From: Mycolicibacterium sp. BiH015
Lineage (GTDB): Bacteria > Actinomycetota > Actinomycetes > Mycobacteriales > Mycobacteriaceae
NCBI RefSeq assembly: GCF_027706845.1
Contig: NZ_JAQGCZ010000004.1
Coordinates: forward strand, 496,001-560,000
DNA: 64,000 nucleotides
Direction of reading: 5' to 3'
Shown here piece by piece: positions 7,576 through 17,323 of the stretch. Within the stretch, counting starts at the first letter, position 1, and each line of letters begins with the position of its first letter. The notes beneath the pieces are model-generated. The model was not told where the DNA came from and made no database searches. It saw nothing but the letters and a program-made list of their open reading frames with translations. Position numbers and translations under genes: made by a program.

Positions 7576-10317
7576 GTGACGATCGTGGAGCAGCCGCCGG
7601 CGCGAGCAGCGTGCCTTCTGGGACGGGATCCCGAACGCGCCGCGATCGACCGACTCCTGGCCGAAATGTCGGCAGGTCGCAGCGGGGTGCTCGTGGTGCG
7701 TGGCGAAGCAGGCATTGGCAAGTCTGCGCTACTTCGGCACGCCCGCGACGCGGCACTCTCCCTGGGGATCCGGGTGGAATCCGTTGTCGGTGTGGAAGCT
7801 GAGACGCAATTCGCATTCGCCGGCTTGCATCAGCTGTGCGCATCGCTGCTCGACCGCACCGAGACGCTGCCCGACCCGCAGCGGGCCGCGCTCGACGTCG
7901 CGCTGGGCCGTCAGGCCGGCGCCGCACCGGATCGATTTCTCGTCGGGCTTGCCGTCCTCAATCTCCTCGCAGACGCCGGACCGATGCTGTGTCTCGTCGA
8001 CGACGCACAGTGGCTGGATCCGGTATCGGCACAAGTTCTCGCGTTCATCGCGCGGCGGGTGGACGCCGAACGGCTGGTACTCATGTTCGCGGTGCGAGAA
8101 CCCCGCGAAAGCGACGCAGACCCGCTGGCCGGGCTGCCGGAAATGCATTTGGACGGGCTGGGGGAGACCGATGCCCACGCATTGCTGAACACCGCTTTGA
8201 GCGCACCGATCGACGAAGGGGTTCGCGACCGCATCGTCGCAGAGGCCCGGGGAAACCCGCTGGCGCTGTTGGAGCTTCCGACCAGCGTGCAGTTGGCCGG
8301 CGGCTTCGGACTGCCCGACGCCGTCAGCGTGCCGCGCCGCATCGAGGACAATTTCCAGCGGCGCTCCAGCAGCCTCCCGGCGCAGACCCGCGAGCTGTTG
8401 TTGGTGGCGGCGTCCGAGCCGACCGGTGACCCGGCGCTTTTGTGGCGCGCAGCCGATCACCTGGGGATCAACCGCGAGGCAGCGGCTCCCGCGGAAAGCG
8501 CTGGGCTGCTTGAGATCGACACCCGAGTCCGGTTTCGTCACCCGCTGGTGCGCTCGGCGGTCTACCGTGCCGCCACCGCGCCGGAGCACCGCCGCGCGCA
8601 CGGCGCCCTGGCTGCTGCCACCGACCCGCAGACCGACCCGGACCGGCGTGCGTGGCATCGCGCGCAGTCGGTCTTGGGTACCGACGAAGACGCCGCCGCG
8701 GACCTTGAGCGCTCGGCCGACCGGGCATTGGCTCGCGGTGGATTCTGCGCGGCGGCCGCGTTTCTCCGACGGGCGACCGACCTGACGCCGGACCCCGCTC
8801 GGCGGGCCAGACGTGCGCTGGACGCCGCCGATGCCGAGCACAGAGCCGGTGCGCCCGAGGCTGCGCTTGCGCTGCTGGAGAGTGTGGACGACGGGCAACT
8901 CGACGCGCTGCACCGTGCGCGCCTGGAACTGCTGCGCGCGCAGATCACCTTTCACCTCACCCAGGGCAGCGAGGTTCCGAGGATGCTGCTGGGCGCCGCT
9001 CGGATGTTGGCTCCCCTGGAGCCCTCGCTGGCTCGGGAGACCTACCTCCAGGCCTTCGATGCGGCGACCATCACCGGGGGTGCGGGTGTCGAGCAGGCGC
9101 TGTCGGAGATTGCCGAAGCGGTCGGTGCCGCTCCGGAGCCGATCGGTGCGCCAAGCCCGGCAGATCTCCTGCTCAGTGGGTTGGTGGCGGTACACACCGA
9201 CGGGTTCGAGTCCGCTGCTCCCGCCCTGAGGCGGGCCCTGGAGGCATTCCGTGGGCAGGTGTCCCCGGGTGAGACCGTCCGCACCGGCGACGCAGGCAAC
9301 TGGCTGTCGCTGGCCGCGCGGACCTCGATAGCACTGTTCGAGGACGAGCTGACGATCGCGCTGGCCGACCGCAACGTGCTGCAGGCGCGCGGAGCGGGTT
9401 CTCTCGCAACGCTTCCCACCGCGCTGATCGTCGCGGCTTTCGCGCGAATCTATACCGGTGAGCTCTCTCGCGCCGCCGAGCTTGCGGACGAGGCTGCCGC
9501 GATATCTCAAGTGTCGGGCGCGAAACCTATGGCTTACGCGCACACGTACCTGAACGCTTGGCGGGGACTCGATTCCGACGCTATGGCGGCCGAGCACGCG
9601 CGGGGTATCGAAGCCACCGTCTCCCTCTGCGCGGCGGCAGTGTCGCACAACGGCCGCGGCAACTATCCGAAGGCGCAGGAGGCCGCTGCCCGTGCAGCGG
9701 AGTCGTACGAACCGGGAATCAGGGGGCTGGCGCTTCACGAGCTCGTCGAGGCGGCCGCGCGCGGTGGCGATCTCGAATCCGCCTCTCGCGCAATGGAAGA
9801 GCTCAGCGCGAGAGCGCAGGCCAGCGGTACCGAATGGGCGCTCGGTGTTGCCGCGCGCTCACGAGCGTTGACCAGCACCGGAGCCGAGGCCGAGGAGCTG
9901 TACCGCGAGGCGATCGAGCGGCTGCAGAAGTGCCGGATGGCGGTCTTCCTCGCCCGCACCCACCTCGTCTTCGGTGAATGGCTACGCCGCGAAGGTCGCC
10001 GCAGCGAGGCCCGCGACGAGCTCCGCACCGCTCATGCGCTTCTGTCCGACATGGGCGCAGAGCCGTTCGCGGTCCGCGCTGCCCGCGAGCTGGGCGCCAC
10101 CGGCGAGCACGCACGCAAGCGGACCTCTCAACCCAGCGACGCGCTCACCGCGCAGGAGCAGACGATCGCGCGACTCGTCGCGACCGGGGCAACCTCACGC
10201 GAGGTAGGTGAACAGCTGTTTCTCAGCCCGCGCACGATCGAAGCGCACCTGCGGAACATCTTCCGGAAATTGGGCATCACCTCCCGCCGCCAACTCCGTG
10301 AACTGAACCTGCCCTGA
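7576..10317 (+). CDS. LuxR family regulator with N-terminal AAA-type ATPase (LAL/MalT-like)
   Basis: About 913 residues. Walker A is GEAGIGKSALL near the N-terminus, Walker B-like LCLVDDAQWLD follows, the middle is a long helical (TPR-like) region, and the C-terminus is a LuxR/FixJ helix-turn-helix with LTAQEQTIARLVATG and SPRTIEAHLRNIFRKLG. Such LAL proteins are large ATP-dependent one-component activators. The frame is open from 7366, but GTG 7576 is the better start because LGRDPER, the usual beginning of the family, follows after ten residues. It is divergent from the TetR gene and shares the regulatory region with the palindromic operator. Its target genes are not evident. Confidence 0.88.
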   Translation: MTIVEQPPARAACLLGRDPERAAIDRLLAEMSAGRSGVLVVRGEAGIGKSALLRHARDAALSLGIRVESVVGVEAETQFAFAGLHQLCASLLDRTETLPDPQRAALDVALGRQAGAAPDRFLVGLAVLNLLADAGPMLCLVDDAQWLDPVSAQVLAFIARRVDAERLVLMFAVREPRESDADPLAGLPEMHLDGLGETDAHALLNTALSAPIDEGVRDRIVAEARGNPLALLELPTSVQLAGGFGLPDAVSVPRRIEDNFQRRSSSLPAQTRELLLVAASEPTGDPALLWRAADHLGINREAAAPAESAGLLEIDTRVRFRHPLVRSAVYRAATAPEHRRAHGALAAATDPQTDPDRRAWHRAQSVLGTDEDAAADLERSADRALARGGFCAAAAFLRRATDLTPDPARRARRALDAADAEHRAGAPEAALALLESVDDGQLDALHRARLELLRAQITFHLTQGSEVPRMLLGAARMLAPLEPSLARETYLQAFDAATITGGAGVEQALSEIAEAVGAAPEPIGAPSPADLLLSGLVAVHTDGFESAAPALRRALEAFRGQVSPGETVRTGDAGNWLSLAARTSIALFEDELTIALADRNVLQARGAGSLATLPTALIVAAFARIYTGELSRAAELADEAAAISQVSGAKPMAYAHTYLNAWRGLDSDAMAAEHARGIEATVSLCAAAVSHNGRGNYPKAQEAAARAAESYEPGIRGLALHELVEAAARGGDLESASRAMEELSARAQASGTEWALGVAARSRALTSTGAEAEELYREAIERLQKCRMAVFLARTHLVFGEWLRREGRRSEARDELRTAHALLSDMGAEPFAVRAARELGATGEHARKRTSQPSDALTAQEQTIARLVATGATSREVGEQLFLSPRTIEAHLRNIFRKLGITSRRQLRELNLP

Positions 10318-10320
10318 GCG

Positions 10321-10370
10321 CAGGGGCTTCATGTCGGCGTCGCCACAGGGGCTTCACGTCGGCGTCGCCG
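10321..10370. repeat. Tandem duplication of 25 bp
   Basis: Two adjacent 25 bp units (10321-10345 and 10346-10370) agree at 23 of 25 positions. They lie between the LuxR-type regulator stop and the phosphatase start, possibly in the latter's promoter region. No function is assigned. Confidence 0.7.
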
Positions 10371-10414
10371 ATTTGCCGCCTGGGGGCAACCCCGGGCGCT
10401 GACACTATGGACCG

Positions 10415-11932
10415 GTGCCATACGTCAGCCGTCGCGCAGTCCTCAAGGGAGCAGCGGGTCTTGCTGCTCTGCCTCTCCTGGGATGCTCACCGCGGGTCCG
10501 CACGCCGATCCCCGCCGATCCGTTTACGCTCGGAGTGGCCTCCGGGGAACCGGCCGCCGGCGGTGTGGTGCTGTGGACCCGGCTGGCGCCCGACCCGCTG
10601 GCCGACGACGGGCTGGGCGGCATGCCTGCCCGTGCGGTCGACGTCGAGTGGGAGGTCGCCGACGACGAAGCCTTCACCCGCATCACGCAGCGAGGCGTTG
10701 TCACCGCAACTCCCGTATCCGCGCACAGTGTGCACGTCGAACTGACGGGTCTGAATCCCGGCGCCGAGTACTTCTACCGCTTCCGCACCGGCGGCGACAT
10801 TTCCCCGGCGGGCCGCACGCGGACCGCGCCCGAAGCGTCTTCACTGGCTCCGATGACGATGTGCTTCGCGTCGTGCTCCCATTTCGAGCAGGGCTGGTTC
10901 ACCGCGTATCGCCATCTTGCAGAGGAGGATCCGGATCTGGTCCTGCAGCTCGGCGATTACCAGTACGAGTACGGGGCGCGTGACGGTGGCGTCCGTGCAC
11001 ATGTCGGACCTGAGACCGTGACGCTGGCCAACTACCGACAGCGATACGCGCAGTACAAGTCTGATCCTGATCTGCAGGCGGCGCATGCCGCGGCGCCATG
11101 GCTGGTGGTCTTCGATGACCATGAGCTGGAGAACAACTGGGCCGACGAGATCCCGGAAAAGCCCGCGTCCGACTTCCTCGCGCGCCGCGCCGCCGCGCTG
11201 CAGGCGTACTACGAGAACATGCCACTGCGGTCGTCGGCGATCCCGCGGGGCATCGACATGCAGCTCTATCGCCGGGTCGGCTGGGGTCGGTTGGCGACGT
11301 TCCACATGCTCGACACCCGCCAGTATCGCACCGACCAACCGTGCGGCGACACGTTCCGCGCCGACTGCGCAGGACGTTTCGACCCGTCGGCCACGCTGAC
11401 CGGAGCGGACCAGGAGCGCTGGCTCCTCAACGGATTTCGCGAGTCGCGGGCACGCTGGGACCTCCTCGGGCAGCAGGTGTTCTTCGCCGGCGTGGAGCTG
11501 AAGGAAGGCCCGGCGACGGGTGTCAATCCCGACGCGTGGGACGGCTACGTCGCCAACCGTGACCGGATCATCGCGGGCCTCGTCGATTCGCCGGTCCGCA
11601 ACGCGGTGGTGCTGACCGGCGACGTGCATTCGCACTGGGCCGCCGAGATCAGCCAGCGTCCCGGAACACCATCGATTGCAACGGAATTGGTGACGACATC
11701 GATCTCATCCGGCGGTGACGGCGGCGACACCCGCGAGGACACCGCCGCAATCCTGCCCGAGAACCCCCACGTGAAGTACTTCAGCAACCGTCGCGGCTAC
11801 GTCCGGACGCGCATCGCCCCCGAGCAGGTGACGGCGGACTTCCGGACCGTTCCGTACGTCACCCGCCCCGGTGCACCGGTGCAGACGGGCAAGTCGTTCG
11901 TGATCCCCGACGGCGTCCCGCAGCTCACCTGA
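10415..11932 (+). CDS. Alkaline phosphatase D (PhoD)-like secreted lipoprotein
   Basis: 505 residues. The N-terminus is a twin-arginine signal (SRRAVLKG) ending in a lipobox, LPLLGC, so the protein is probably exported by Tat and lipid-anchored. It continues with the PhoD N-terminal domain (FTLGVASGEP, VVLWTRL) and the metallophosphatase core: SCSHFEQGW, QLGDYQYEY, FDDHELENNWA and the histidine-rich TGDVHSHW. Family members are Ca/Fe-dependent phosphomonoesterases or phosphodiesterases. The start is GTG 10415. It is followed 4 bp after its stop by a 63 bp palindromic element shared with the convergent LysR gene. No PHO-box-like repeat was identified. Confidence 0.9.
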   Translation: MPYVSRRAVLKGAAGLAALPLLGCSPRVRTPIPADPFTLGVASGEPAAGGVVLWTRLAPDPLADDGLGGMPARAVDVEWEVADDEAFTRITQRGVVTATPVSAHSVHVELTGLNPGAEYFYRFRTGGDISPAGRTRTAPEASSLAPMTMCFASCSHFEQGWFTAYRHLAEEDPDLVLQLGDYQYEYGARDGGVRAHVGPETVTLANYRQRYAQYKSDPDLQAAHAAAPWLVVFDDHELENNWADEIPEKPASDFLARRAAALQAYYENMPLRSSAIPRGIDMQLYRRVGWGRLATFHMLDTRQYRTDQPCGDTFRADCAGRFDPSATLTGADQERWLLNGFRESRARWDLLGQQVFFAGVELKEGPATGVNPDAWDGYVANRDRIIAGLVDSPVRNAVVLTGDVHSHWAAEISQRPGTPSIATELVTTSISSGGDGGDTREDTAAILPENPHVKYFSNRRGYVRTRIAPEQVTADFRTVPYVTRPGAPVQTGKSFVIPDGVPQLT

Positions 11933-11936
11933 CCAC

Positions 11937-11999
11937 CGCCGAAACTGCATTCCGTGCGGCGAAAGTCGAGAGAAGCCCGCATGGAATGCAGTTTCGGCG
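11937..11999. repeat. 63 bp palindromic element, copy 1 (22-19-22)
   Basis: Arms 11937-11958 and 11978-11999 pair at 21 of 22 positions, the exception being a G-U wobble on the plus strand; the loop is 19 nt. It lies between the convergent phosphatase and LysR genes, 4 bp after the phosphatase stop. It probably acts as a bidirectional transcription terminator, although it has no U tract. Confidence 0.85.
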
Positions 12000-12013
12000 C
12001 GCGGAGGCGCCAA

Positions 12014-12937
12014 TCAGTCGACGCCTTCGACCAGATCGTCGGTCGTCCACTCCTGCTGCGGCAAAACATCTTTGAGCACCCGCAGCAGGGCGGGGTTCGT
12101 CGAGTCTCCCCGCCACACCGCGTCGAGTTCTACCGGACGCTCACGGAACGCGCCGATCGAGCGGAACGTGACGCCTTCGGGATGCAGGGTCGCCGCGGAC
12201 GCGGGCACCAGCGCGATGCCGATGCCGGACCGCACCAGCACCAGCATCGTGTGCACCTGCGTCACGTACTGCACATACCGCGGCGTGGCGCCCGCGATGG
12301 TGAACGTCGAGATCAGCAACTCGTTGAAATAGCGTGCCTGCACCGGTGAATACATCACGACGTCCTGACCGTCGAGGTCGGTGAGCGTCAGCTGCCGGGA
12401 CATGTCGGCCAACGGATGTCCGGCGGGCAGCGCCGCGATCAATTGCTCGTGCAGTAGCGGCCGCGACACCAACCCGGGCCGTTTCAACGGTGGACGTGCC
12501 ATCCCGAGGTCCAGCTCGCCCGTCATGAGTCCTTCGATCTGGGCCGCGGTCACCATCTCGCGCAGGTCGAGCTTCACGTCGGGCAGCCGCTCGCGCATGC
12601 GCTCCAGCAGCCGGGGCAGCACGGCGTGCGCTGACGCTGCCGTGAAGCCGACGACGACGGTGCCGAGATCCCCGGCGGGGATGCGCTTGACGGTCTGCGC
12701 GGCGCCCTCGGCGAGCTGCAGGATGCGCCGAGCATCCGGCAGGAACGCCGCACCCGCAGGAGTCAGCGTGACGGTCCGGGTGGTGCGGTCGATCAGCTGC
12801 ACGCCCAGTTCGTTCTCCAGCTGCTGCACCTGCCGCGACAGCGGCGGCTGGGTCATGTGCAGACGCTCTGCGGCACGGCCGAAGTGCAGCTCTTCGGCAA
12901 CGGCGACGAAGCAGGACAGCCGGGCTAGCGAGAACAT
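12014..12937 (-). CDS. LysR family transcriptional regulator of the glucarate operon
   Basis: 307 residues. The N-terminal winged helix (SLARLSCFVAVAEELHFG, then AAERLHMTQPPLSRQVQQLE) and a substrate-binding domain of two lobes (VVVGFTAASAHAVLP, VRSGIGIALVPASAA) are typical LysR features. It is the last gene of a five-gene minus-strand operon, its ATG sharing one base with the stop of the reductase gene. The ligand is likely D-glucarate or a downstream intermediate. A perfect inverted repeat with T-N11-A spacing upstream of the first operon gene (17324-17342) is the probable binding site. Confidence 0.9.
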   Translation of the reverse strand: MFSLARLSCFVAVAEELHFGRAAERLHMTQPPLSRQVQQLENELGVQLIDRTTRTVTLTPAGAAFLPDARRILQLAEGAAQTVKRIPAGDLGTVVVGFTAASAHAVLPRLLERMRERLPDVKLDLREMVTAAQIEGLMTGELDLGMARPPLKRPGLVSRPLLHEQLIAALPAGHPLADMSRQLTLTDLDGQDVVMYSPVQARYFNELLISTFTIAGATPRYVQYVTQVHTMLVLVRSGIGIALVPASAATLHPEGVTFRSIGAFRERPVELDAVWRGDSTNPALLRVLKDVLPQQEWTTDDLVEGVD

Positions 12938-13413
12938 CAGGCCTTAGACGTTAGCTTGATCGCCGCCATCTTCAGCCGCCCTGCCGCCTCCGTCCATTCC
13001 GCGACGGTGGGCAGACGGCCGTCGCGGAATTTCATGCCCATCTGGCGCTGCGCCTTCTTCGCACCGTAGGACGTCGCGACCCGTTCGCAGATCTCGGCGA
13101 CCGTCGTCGTGTCGGTGATGAGCTCACCCCGCATCGTGCTGGTCTTACCGCGGAACGACACCTGCGCATCGGCGCCGCCGCGGAAGTTGTGCTTCCACTG
13201 CGCTTCCAAGATCACGTACAGGCCGTCGAGCTGGTGCGCGCTGACCGGGGTGGCGTACTTCTTGCCGGACTTGCGGCCGGTGAAGCTGATGAGCATGAAG
13301 TCGCCGATGAGCCCGCCCAGCGGGGTCTTCAACAACACTTTCAGGGTGGGGTTGACCACCGACAGCATGACGTCCGGTGGGTGTGCGGCATCGATGGCCG
13401 GCTGATCTGTCAT
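12937..13413 (-). CDS. Deazaflavin (F420)-dependent nitroreductase/quinone reductase family protein (Ddn-like)
   Basis: 158 residues with the split beta-barrel of the Ddn/FDOR-A family: FMLISFTGRKSGKKYATPV is the phosphate-binding signature for coenzyme F420, followed by WKHNFRGGADAQVSFRGK. Relatives in mycobacteria use reduced F420 to reduce quinones or nitro compounds. Its stop overlaps the LysR start by one base, and it follows the glucarate dehydratase by 40 bp. Its presence in a sugar-acid operon is unusual; it may simply be co-transcribed. Confidence 0.85.
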   Translation of the reverse strand: MTDQPAIDAAHPPDVMLSVVNPTLKVLLKTPLGGLIGDFMLISFTGRKSGKKYATPVSAHQLDGLYVILEAQWKHNFRGGADAQVSFRGKTSTMRGELITDTTTVAEICERVATSYGAKKAQRQMGMKFRDGRLPTVAEWTEAAGRLKMAAIKLTSKA

Positions 13414-13453
13414 GGGTCAACCGTAGGACCCCGGGCCGGGCCCGGGGGCGGAT

Positions 13454-14713
13454 TCACCAGCGCGGACTGGCCAACTCGAAGGACGGGTCAACGGTGCGCA
13501 TGTAGCCGGTGTCGTCGCGCTCACGGATGCCGCAGCGGACGTATTGCTCGTGCAGTGCGTCGAGCGCGTCGTCGTCGATCTCGACACCCAGGCCAGGCGC
13601 GGTGGGCACCGGCACCGACCCGTCGACGAAGGTCAGGGCACCGTCCTTGACAACGTCCTCGGTCTTCCACGGCCAGTGCGTGTCGCAGGCGTAGGTGAGG
13701 TTGGGCGTCGCGCCGGCCAGGTGCACCATCGCGGCCAGGCTGATGCCCAGGTGCGAGTTCGAGTGCATGGACAGCCCGAGGCCGAAGGTGTCGCAGATGC
13801 CGGCAAGCAGGCGTGAGCGTTGCAGGCCACCCCAGTAGTGGTGATCCGAAAGAACCACGCGCACGGACTTTTTGGCTACTGCCGGTGCCAGCTGGTCGAA
13901 GGCGACGACGCACATGTTGGTCGCCAGCGGCATGGGGGACTGCGCAGCCACCTCGGCCATGCCGTCCAGCCCCGGCGTCGGGTCCTCCAGGTATTCGAGG
14001 ATGCCCGCCAGTCCGGACGCGACCTTCACGGAGGTCTGCGGGGTCCACGCCGCGTTGGGGTCGAGGCGCAGCGGCATGCCGGGGAATTCACGCGCAAGTG
14101 CCTCGATGGCCGCCATCTCTTCCTCGGGTGCAAAGACGCCGCCCTTGAGTTTGATTGCGGTGAAGCTGTATTCGCCGACGATGCGACGGGCCTGGGCGAC
14201 CAGCCCGTCGGGATCCAGCGCCTCTCCGAAGGAGTCCGGCTCCTGGCCGGGGTGGGCCGCCCACTTGTAGAACAGGTACGCGCTGAACGGCACGGCGTCG
14301 CGGACCTTACCCCCCAGCAGGTCCGAGACGGGCCGGCCGAGTGACTGTCCCTGCACGTCGAGGCATGCCACCTCGAACGGCGACAGCACCTGATCCACGG
14401 CTGACGCGGTGGTGATCATGCCGGCAGTTCCCACGGCGGCGGTGTCACCCGACAGGCGCGTGTCGATCGCTGCGCGGATAGCGTTGAGCGAGAACACATC
14501 CAGACCGGTGATCGCCTCGGCGGCGGCCTGTAGCCGGGAGAGGTGTCGGCTGTCGGCGTAGGTCTCGCCGAGGCCCACCAGCCCCGCATCGGTGTCGAGC
14601 TGAATGATCGCGCGCAGCGCGAAGGGCTGGTGCACCCCGACGGTGTTCAGCAGTGGCGGATCGGCGAACGCGACGGGTGTGATGCGTGCGCCGGTGATGC
14701 GGATCTGGGTCAC
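13454..14713 (-). CDS. gudD: Glucarate dehydratase (enolase superfamily)
   Basis: 419 residues. GudD dehydrates D-glucarate (or L-idarate) to 5-dehydro-4-deoxy-D-glucarate. Enolase-superfamily hallmarks are in order: the K-x-K base pair in AIKLKGG, metal ligands in LRLDPNAAW and LEDPTPGL, LATNMCVV, LSDHHYWGG, and the catalytic histidine region SMHSNSHLGIS. Length matches the family (about 420-450). It begins 4 bp after the kdgD stop, and the pathway context (KdgD plus semialdehyde dehydrogenase) makes the assignment firm. Confidence 0.93.
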   Translation of the reverse strand: MTQIRITGARITPVAFADPPLLNTVGVHQPFALRAIIQLDTDAGLVGLGETYADSRHLSRLQAAAEAITGLDVFSLNAIRAAIDTRLSGDTAAVGTAGMITTASAVDQVLSPFEVACLDVQGQSLGRPVSDLLGGKVRDAVPFSAYLFYKWAAHPGQEPDSFGEALDPDGLVAQARRIVGEYSFTAIKLKGGVFAPEEEMAAIEALAREFPGMPLRLDPNAAWTPQTSVKVASGLAGILEYLEDPTPGLDGMAEVAAQSPMPLATNMCVVAFDQLAPAVAKKSVRVVLSDHHYWGGLQRSRLLAGICDTFGLGLSMHSNSHLGISLAAMVHLAGATPNLTYACDTHWPWKTEDVVKDGALTFVDGSVPVPTAPGLGVEIDDDALDALHEQYVRCGIRERDDTGYMRTVDPSFELASPRW

Positions 14714-14717
14714 GACC

Positions 14718-15647
14718 TCAGACGACCTGGGTCAGCGCGTCCGCCAACACGGCGCGGCCGGCGGCGACGATGGAGGCGAGCTCGGTGAGGTCGTCGGCAC
14801 TGGGCATGACCAGCGGCGGGCGCACCGGCCCGGCCGGCACTCCTTCCATCGTCACGCCTGCCTTGACGAGGGAAACCGCGTAGCCGGGCACGGTGTCGCG
14901 CAGTCGTACCAGCGGGATGAAGAACGCGTTGAGCAGCGCGTTGGCCAGCTGCGTGTTGCCGGACTCCAGGGCGTTGTAGAACGCCAGCGCGAGGTCGGGC
15001 GCGAACGCGAACGTCGCCGACGAGTACAGCGGGACACCGATCGCGCGGTAGGCGAGTTGCGTGGTCTCGGCGGTCGGCAGGCCGTTGAAGAACAGGAAGT
15101 CGGGGTCGACCTGGGTGGTGACGGCGGCGACGATGCGGGCGACCTGATCGAAATTGCCTGTGCCGTCCTTGAATCCGACCACACTGGGCAGCTTGGCGAC
15201 GGCGACCGCCGACGCTTCGGTGAAGCGCGCGTTGTTGCGGTTGTAGACGATGACGGGTAGGTCGGTCGCCTCGGCGACGGCCCGGGTGTAGTCGACGAGT
15301 CCGGGCTGCGGAACCTCGACGAGGTACGGCGGGAGCAGCAGAAGGCCGTCGGCGCCCGCGGCCTTGGCGGCCAGGGCGAAACGCTTGGCCTGTGCCACCG
15401 AGCCGCCGGCACCCGCGTACACCGGAACGCGTCCGGCGACGACATCGACGGCGGTACGCACGACGGCGCCGAACTCCTCGTCTTCGAGTGCGTGGAATTC
15501 GCCTGTGCCGCAGGCGATGAACACACCTCCCGGCCCGGCGTCGACACCCTTGGCGATGTGCCGGGCGAGAGCGTCGAGGTCGACGTCACCGGAGGCGGTC
15601 ATCGGGGTGACGGGGAAGAACAGGACGCCGTCAAAGTCGGGACGCAT
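14718..15647 (-). CDS. kdgD: 5-dehydro-4-deoxyglucarate dehydratase
   Basis: 309 residues of the DapA/NAL TIM-barrel family. KdgD decarboxylates and dehydrates 5-dehydro-4-deoxyglucarate to 2-oxoglutarate semialdehyde (EC 4.2.1.41). The Schiff-base lysine is in GFKDGTGN, the catalytic tyrosine in VIVYNRNNARF, and IACGTGEFHAL replaces the GTTGE of DapA. ATG 15647 is preceded by GAAAGG. The open frame extends upstream to 15746, but that part overlaps the dehydrogenase gene antisense-free and has no signal. It lies between the dehydrogenase (31 bp upstream) and gudD (4 bp downstream). Confidence 0.93.
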   Translation of the reverse strand: MRPDFDGVLFFPVTPMTASGDVDLDALARHIAKGVDAGPGGVFIACGTGEFHALEDEEFGAVVRTAVDVVAGRVPVYAGAGGSVAQAKRFALAAKAAGADGLLLLPPYLVEVPQPGLVDYTRAVAEATDLPVIVYNRNNARFTEASAVAVAKLPSVVGFKDGTGNFDQVARIVAAVTTQVDPDFLFFNGLPTAETTQLAYRAIGVPLYSSATFAFAPDLALAFYNALESGNTQLANALLNAFFIPLVRLRDTVPGYAVSLVKAGVTMEGVPAGPVRPPLVMPSADDLTELASIVAAGRAVLADALTQVV

Positions 15648-15678
15648 TGCAGGCCTTTCGCGGGTTGTGGGGTTGGAG

Positions 15679-17268
15679 TCAGTCTTGGCGGAGCTGGCCG
15701 TCGATGCGGCGCCACAGTTTGTCGGGATTGCCGTCGGCGATTGCACTGGGCAGCAACGACTTCGGGACGTTCTGATAGCAGACGGGGCGCAGGAAGCGCT
15801 CGATCGCGCGTGAACCGACGGACGTGGATCGGGAATCCGAGGTGGCTGGGAATGGTCCGCCGTGCACCATCGCGTGGCTCACCTCGACCCCGGTCGGCCA
15901 GCCGCCGAACAGGATCCGGCCGGCCTTGAGCTCCAGCACCGGGAGGAGTTCGGCGGCCGCGTCGAGATCGGAATCGTCGGCGTGCACGGTCACGGTCAGC
16001 TGACCTTCGATGCGGTCGGCGACCGCGCGCACTTCGTCGGCGTCGGCGCAGCGAACGATCAGGCTCGACGAGCCGAACACCTCGGCCTGCAACGCCTCGG
16101 AGCCCAGGAAGCTGGCCGCATCGGTGGTGAACAGTGCTGCCTGGCCGCAGGTTTCGCTTCCCGCTTGTCCGCGGACGATCAATTCGGCTTCCTGGGACAA
16201 CGCTTCGACGCCCGAGGTGTAGTTGCGTGCGATGGTCGGGGTCAGCATCGGGGCGGCGGGTGAGGCGGCGAGCGCCTCGGCGGCGGCGGTCACGAAGCTG
16301 TCGAGTCCCGGGCCGTCGACGGCGATCACGAGACCGGGGTTGGTGCAGAACTGGCCCGATCCCATCGTCAGCGAGCCGACGAACGCCGTGCCGAGTCCGG
16401 CGCCGCGCGAGTTCAGCGCGCCGTCGAGCAGGAAGACCGGGTTGATGGAGCTCATCTCGGCGTACACCGGGATCGGCTCGGGCCGCGCTGCGGCCGCGGC
16501 GACGAGAGCGAGTCCGCCGGAACGGGATCCGGTGAACCCGACCGCCTTGATACGGGGGTCGGTGACGAGCGCGATGCCGAGCTCGGGGCCGCTGCCGAAC
16601 AGCAGCGAGAAGGTGCCCGCAGGCAGTCCGGACGACGCGACGGCGTCGGTGATCGCGCGGGCGACGATTTCAGAGGTGCCGGGGTGCGCGTCATGGGCCT
16701 TGACCACGACCGGGCAGCCCGCGGCGAGTGCCGAGGCCGTATCGCCTCCGGCGACCGAGAAGGCGAGCGGGAAGTTGGAGGCACTGAACACCGCGACGGG
16801 CCCGAGCGGGATGAACCGCTGGCGCAGGTCGGGTCGGGGCAGCGGGCTGCGATCGGGAAGCGCGGGGTCGATGCGGGCGCCGTTCCAGCTGCCCTCGCGC
16901 AGCACCGAGGCGAACAGGCGAAGCTGGCCGGTGGTACGGCCGACCTCACCGGTGATGCGGGCCTGCGGCAGCCCGGACTCGGCGACGGCGCGGGCGATCA
17001 GGTCGTCTTTGATCGCCTCGATGTTGGTGGCGATCGCCTCCAGGAACCGGGCGCGCTGCTCCGAGGTGGTCGAGCGATAGGCGGCGAACGCCTCGGCGGC
17101 CGCTGCGCACGCGGTGTCGACGTGCGTGGCATCGCCGTGCCGGTAGGCCGGTTCCAGCGTTTCGCCGGAGGCGGGGTTGAAGGCGCGAACTTCCGTGCCG
17201 GCGCCCCGGACGGGGGTTCCGGCGATGAGCATCTCTCCGGTGAGAGTTCCTGGGATCGTCGCAGTCAT
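15679..17268 (-). CDS. 2,5-dioxovalerate (2-oxoglutarate semialdehyde) dehydrogenase
   Basis: 529 residues of the aldehyde dehydrogenase superfamily. It would oxidise 2-oxoglutarate semialdehyde to 2-oxoglutarate with NAD(P)+, the last step of glucarate degradation. Visible residues include [22 protein letters not shown], the cofactor motif GFTGSRSGG, the general-base region [11 protein letters not shown] and the catalytic Cys in [10 protein letters not shown]. It is the first gene of the operon. Its ATG lies 7 nt after a TACCGT -10 box, so it is probably translated from a leaderless mRNA. Confidence 0.92.
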   Translation of the reverse strand: MTATIPGTLTGEMLIAGTPVRGAGTEVRAFNPASGETLEPAYRHGDATHVDTACAAAAEAFAAYRSTTSEQRARFLEAIATNIEAIKDDLIARAVAESGLPQARITGEVGRTTGQLRLFASVLREGSWNGARIDPALPDRSPLPRPDLRQRFIPLGPVAVFSASNFPLAFSVAGGDTASALAAGCPVVVKAHDAHPGTSEIVARAITDAVASSGLPAGTFSLLFGSGPELGIALVTDPRIKAVGFTGSRSGGLALVAAAAARPEPIPVYAEMSSINPVFLLDGALNSRGAGLGTAFVGSLTMGSGQFCTNPGLVIAVDGPGLDSFVTAAAEALAASPAAPMLTPTIARNYTSGVEALSQEAELIVRGQAGSETCGQAALFTTDAASFLGSEALQAEVFGSSSLIVRCADADEVRAVADRIEGQLTVTVHADDSDLDAAAELLPVLELKAGRILFGGWPTGVEVSHAMVHGGPFPATSDSRSTSVGSRAIERFLRPVCYQNVPKSLLPSAIADGNPDKLWRRIDGQLRQD

Positions 17269-17305
17269 GCCTTAGACGGTAGGAGCCATATCCATGCCTG
17301 TCCAA
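17269..17305 (-). promoter_or_regulatory. Promoter of the glucarate operon, leaderless type
   Basis: On the minus strand, TTGGAC (17305-17300), an 18 bp spacer, TACCGT (17281-17276) and a 7 bp gap lead directly to the ATG at 17268. This is a good SigA-type match, and the spacing places transcription start at or next to the ATG. Confidence 0.7.
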
Positions 17306-17323
17306 GACCGATTCGCACATCAC

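Noticed and set aside
7729..9738. Long minus-strand open frame opposite the LuxR-type regulator
   Set aside because: Same antisense composition effect; the plus strand has a complete ATPase-LuxR protein.
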